From Amoebidium appalachense (Eukaryota; Ichthyosporea): a stretch of 64,000 bases of DNA. The DNA is taken from contig CAVNZM010000006.1 in NCBI GenBank assembly GCA_963693365.1, forward strand, positions 1,674,001 to 1,738,000, read 5' to 3'. Shown one piece after another: positions 61,178-64,000 of this stretch. Position 1 is the first letter of the stretch, and every line of letters begins with the position of its first letter. The notes under the pieces were generated by a model that saw nothing but the letters and a program-made list of their open reading frames with translations, did no database searches and was not told where the DNA came from. A program made the position numbers and the translations under genes.

Positions 61178-61507
61178 TGAATGCGGAACACAGTACGAAG
61201 TACGCATACACGATGAGAAGCATGGTGCAGGACACATGCAAAGGCAAACATTCAAGTATGCAACATCAGCCATGCGCACAGTATGCGTCATAAGCAGAGC
61301 CCATCCTCAGGGAGGGGGGGGGGGGGGGGGGGGGGAGTCAAGGTTATTACCAGTCTGCCATCTGTGGAATGGTCTCTGTTGATGCGCACCTGCAGCACAG
61401 GGTCGGCAGGCACCACCACCATGTGCACCGTTGTCTCCTTGCTGCCCCCCCCATTGGTTAAAGATCAGCCAATGGCAATTTGTGTCTTAGTGCGAGAGAA
61501 TGGGGGG

Positions 61508-61540
<33 letters not shown>

Positions 61541-61739
61541 GAGGGGGGGAGGGGGGGGGGGGGGGGGGGATGGGGGGATTGGGGAGGTCGAAGAACAGAG
61601 GGCTTTGCGCTGGCCGGGGGGGAGGGGGGAGGGCAGCACCCTTACAATCTCGTTTGGGTTTGGGGTGGGGTGTGGGTGTGTGAGTATGAATTTTAATATG
61701 TGTGTGTGTGTGTTTGTGGGCGGTATGTGTGTGTATGTG

Positions 61740-61784
<45 letters not shown>

Positions 61785-63272
61785 GGGGGGGCAAGGGGAG
61801 ATAGAAAGAGCGGGAGGGGAAAACCCTGGTGATATCGCTGCACATATTTGTTATCAGTAAGGATAATTTTGTGTGTCTGTGTGTACACGTCCATTTGTCC
61901 GGCTTGTACAGGAGCATCCAATGTGCTTAGGGGGAATGCATGTTCTGATATAGAAATTCGAGGGAGAGAACACCCTATGAATAAATAGATGTGGGTGGGG
62001 CTGAGTAGGTTTAGAATGTGGAACACGGTACGGAGTACAACTACACAGTGAGAGACCTGGTGCAGGACACATGCAAAGGCAAACATTCAAGTATGCAACA
62101 TCAGCAAAGCGCACAGTACGCACCATAAGCAGAACCCATCCCCAGGGGAGTATGGGGGATGTGGGGAGGTGGATTGGGTGGGTGGGTGTGGTGGTGGTGG
62201 TGGTGGTGGTGGTGGGGCGGGGGGGGGGGAGGGGGGGGGGGGGGGGGAGGGGTAAGGGGGGGAGGGGGGGGGGGGGGGGGGATTACCTAAGTGCCCTCAG
62301 CTTGTCCAATACCGTGTCGTAAGGTAGCCCCACCAGTGACTGCAACCACATCAGTGAGTAAAACCTCCCCCCCCCCCTCCCCCCCCCCCCCCCCCCCTCC
62401 CCCCCTCCCCACACACACACACACATACAGCCTTTACACAATCACACGCACGCACACACACGCACACTCACACACACACACACACACGCACACACACACA
62501 AACACAAGAACACACACACACACCACACACCCCCACACCATCCCATTCTCTTGTTGCCCCTCTCCTCCCTTCCCACCACCACCACCCCCCACCACCCATA
62601 GTCCCCTCCACTTTTATTTGTTCGATACGTTTTTTATTGCTGATGTATAAGCTCAAGGGCCTCCCACCACTAACCCCCTGAGATTCAGCGATGGTTCGGG
62701 GATAGTGTGGAAGGGGGGAGAGAAGAGGGGGGGGGGGGGGGGGGGGGGGGGTGGTGGTGCATAGAGATTAACTTTTCTATCCGTTTTTCAGGATTTTGGA
62801 CAGGGGAAGAGGAGGGGGGTGAGGAGATGGGGGGGGGGGGGGGGGGGGGGCAGAGAGAGATTGGTTGTTGACACTGATTAAACACCTTCATTAACGGACA
62901 GAACGGGGGGCTGGAGCAGGAAGGGACGATCGAGGGGCAAGGCCTGAAGAGGGCGTAGGGGCAAGAAGGGGAGGGAGGGGGTTCCACTTGCAATGACAAC
63001 ACAAACGGGGCAGGGAGAGACTGAGGGAGGGAGGGGAGGAGGGGGACTCGGAGGTGGTGGTGGTGGGGGGTGAAGGTGGTGTGGTGTGTGGTGTGTGGTG
63101 TGTGTGTGTGTGAGGGGGGGGGGGGGGGGGGGGGGAGACCTGGTGGTTGACACTCAAGATGACGTCACCAACACAGAGTTCTCCGCACTGGGCGGCTGCA
63201 CTGTTGGGGTAGATGCTGGCTATCAGCACAGAGGGGATGAACGAGGCCTGTGTGCACTGTGTGTGTGTGTGT

Positions 63273-63323
<51 letters not shown>

Positions 63324-63591
63324 GTGTGTGCATCTTGCCATGCATAATATTCAACATGGCAGAAGGCTCCGGGTGGAGGGGGGAGGGAGACCGCATGCAC
63401 ATATTGATGGAATAGATTGCGGGCGGAGGAAAGGGGGGGGGGGGGGGGGTAAAGGGGTACTCTGTTAGTTTATGCTGTATACAGTGGGCGCCCGCATTAT
63501 TTGCAAGTGCACAAGTGTGGGTGCGACCACTCACAATAAATGTGCTTCGACCCATTCTTAATGCCCCATATCTCCGCCTCAATAAACATTC
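58042..63591 (-). CDS. APBA: X11/Mint (APBA)-type tandem PDZ protein, 3' part
   Basis: X11/Mint proteins are neuronal-type scaffolds with a PTB and two C-terminal PDZ domains; here only the PDZ part is in the window. Minus-strand exons in coding order: 63535..63591 (tentative, donor ATT/GTGAGT), 63140..63247, 62287..62339, 61351..61441, 60368..60439, 59501..59578, 58042..58095. The six later exons join in phase and end in TAG. PDZ1: IPSVLIASIYPNSAAAQCG, ELCVGDVILSVNHQ, SLVGLPYDTVLDKLRAL. The linker and start of PDZ2 are KETTVHMVVVPADP then VRINRDHSTDGRLGFGLY, followed by EEGSPADIAGLR, GYRITEVNGVSVVGAPQEMI and VSFEVYLQP. The spacing between the PDZs and GYRITEVNGVSVVG match the X11 pair better than syntenin. 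The tail ends WSIFQF. Introns contain at least six dispersed-repeat copies. The gene continues off the right edge, where the PTB domain would be. Confidence 0.8.
58333..58470 (+). repeat. GTACGAAGTAC dispersed repeat, long subtype
   Basis: Begins TTTGAATGCAGAACACGG after a G run and ends GCAGAGCCCATCCTCAGGGA. Carries the subtype insert GGACACATGCAAAGGCAAAC. The first 100 bases match 58785-58885 with no visible difference. Confidence 0.9.
58785..58920 (+). repeat. GTACGAAGTAC dispersed repeat, long subtype
   Basis: Same start as the 58333 copy; its second half and the following (GGT)n flank match 62061-62213. Confidence 0.9.
59197..59298 (+). repeat. GTACGAAGTAC dispersed repeat, short subtype
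   Basis: Begins TTGAATGCACCACATAGTAC after a G run and ends AAGCAGAGCCCATCCTCGGG before another G run. Confidence 0.85.
59835..59900. repeat. (GTCT)n/(GT)n microsatellite ending in a G run
   Basis: TGTGTC units from about 59795, then about 30 GT units and about 27 G. Confidence 0.95.
60640..60745 (+). repeat. GTACGAAGTAC dispersed repeat, short subtype reference copy
   Basis: TTTGAATGCGTCAAAAAGTA, GAAGTACACAAGAACAAACG, GATGCAGAATGCAAGCC, GAGTATGCATAATAAGCAG, AGCCCATCCTCGGGGGG in order. Matches 5120-5208 and the inverse of 44179-44283. Confidence 0.9.
61176..61310 (+). repeat. GTACGAAGTAC dispersed repeat, long subtype
   Basis: Differs from the 58333 copy at only a few positions; bounded by G runs on both sides. 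Confidence 0.9.
62009..62146 (+). repeat. GTACGAAGTAC dispersed repeat, long subtype
   Basis: The first third is diverged (TTTAGAATGTGGAACACGGT, no G run before it) while the last two thirds are the same as 58837-58920. Confidence 0.85.
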
Positions 63592-63741
63592 CTTTTTGTA
63601 AGTTTGGTTGGCGATCCATTTGCCAGGGGAGGGGGTGGGGGCAGTAGGGGTGGGATGGGTGGGGGGTGAGGACGGGGGGAGGGGGGAGAGAGGATCCACT
63701 AGTCTAACCCACAACTTCCGTCCAAAAGAAACAGACACACG

Positions 63742-63906
<165 letters not shown>

Positions 63907-64000
63907 GCTTGCACGCGCGCGCACACACACACACACAGAAACACACACAAAAACACAAACAGGCACACGCGCAAATCACACACACACACACGCACACACA

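Overview
The window is nuclear DNA of a eukaryote with intron-rich genes. Every confident gene is split into short exons with GT...AG borders, and nearly every intron and spacer carries long runs of C or G plus (GT)n/(CA)n arrays. The gene set is a MED21 Mediator subunit, a DUSP-bearing ubiquitin protease of the USP4/11/15 type, a TENT5/FAM46 nucleotidyltransferase and an X11/Mint (APBA)-type tandem PDZ protein. From general knowledge of these families, this set points to an animal or, more likely given the odd architectures and base composition, a unicellular relative of animals (a holozoan protist). That placement is inference; no rRNA or mitochondrial marker is present.

Layout. 1-4578: MED21 on the minus strand, six exons, complete (144 aa). 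4579-6690: G-rich spacer with diverged dispersed repeats. 6691-9080: small two-helix membrane protein on the plus strand. 9081-12360: repeat-rich spacer with G tracts and a 210-bp tandem duplication. 12502-21502: an unrecognised minus-strand gene whose last intron appears to hold a complete Ty1/copia retrotransposon (12953-18829) in opposite orientation. 21503-26567: spacer containing an 879-bp terminal-inverted-repeat element with an 8-bp target duplication. 26568-47566: the ubiquitin protease, 26 exons over 21 kb. 50530-54098: TENT5 fused to an ankyrin-repeat tail. 54099-58041: spacer. 58042 to the right edge: the 3' part of the APBA-like gene on the minus strand; its earlier exons, where the PTB domain would lie, are outside the window.

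The host genes are not an operon and share no single pathway; they are transcription, ubiquitin, RNA-tailing and scaffold genes. What links the window is its repeat biology: C/G tracts, a short repeat family that always abuts a G run, three inverted-repeat elements and a copia element lying between C runs. The most unusual coding feature is the TENT5-ankyrin fusion, which also has a one-base frame break just before the catalytic Asp pair. No CRISPR array, tRNA, rRNA or prokaryotic feature was seen.

All exon joins were made by eye from reading phase, splice consensus and family resemblance. No alignment, transcript or database search was run.
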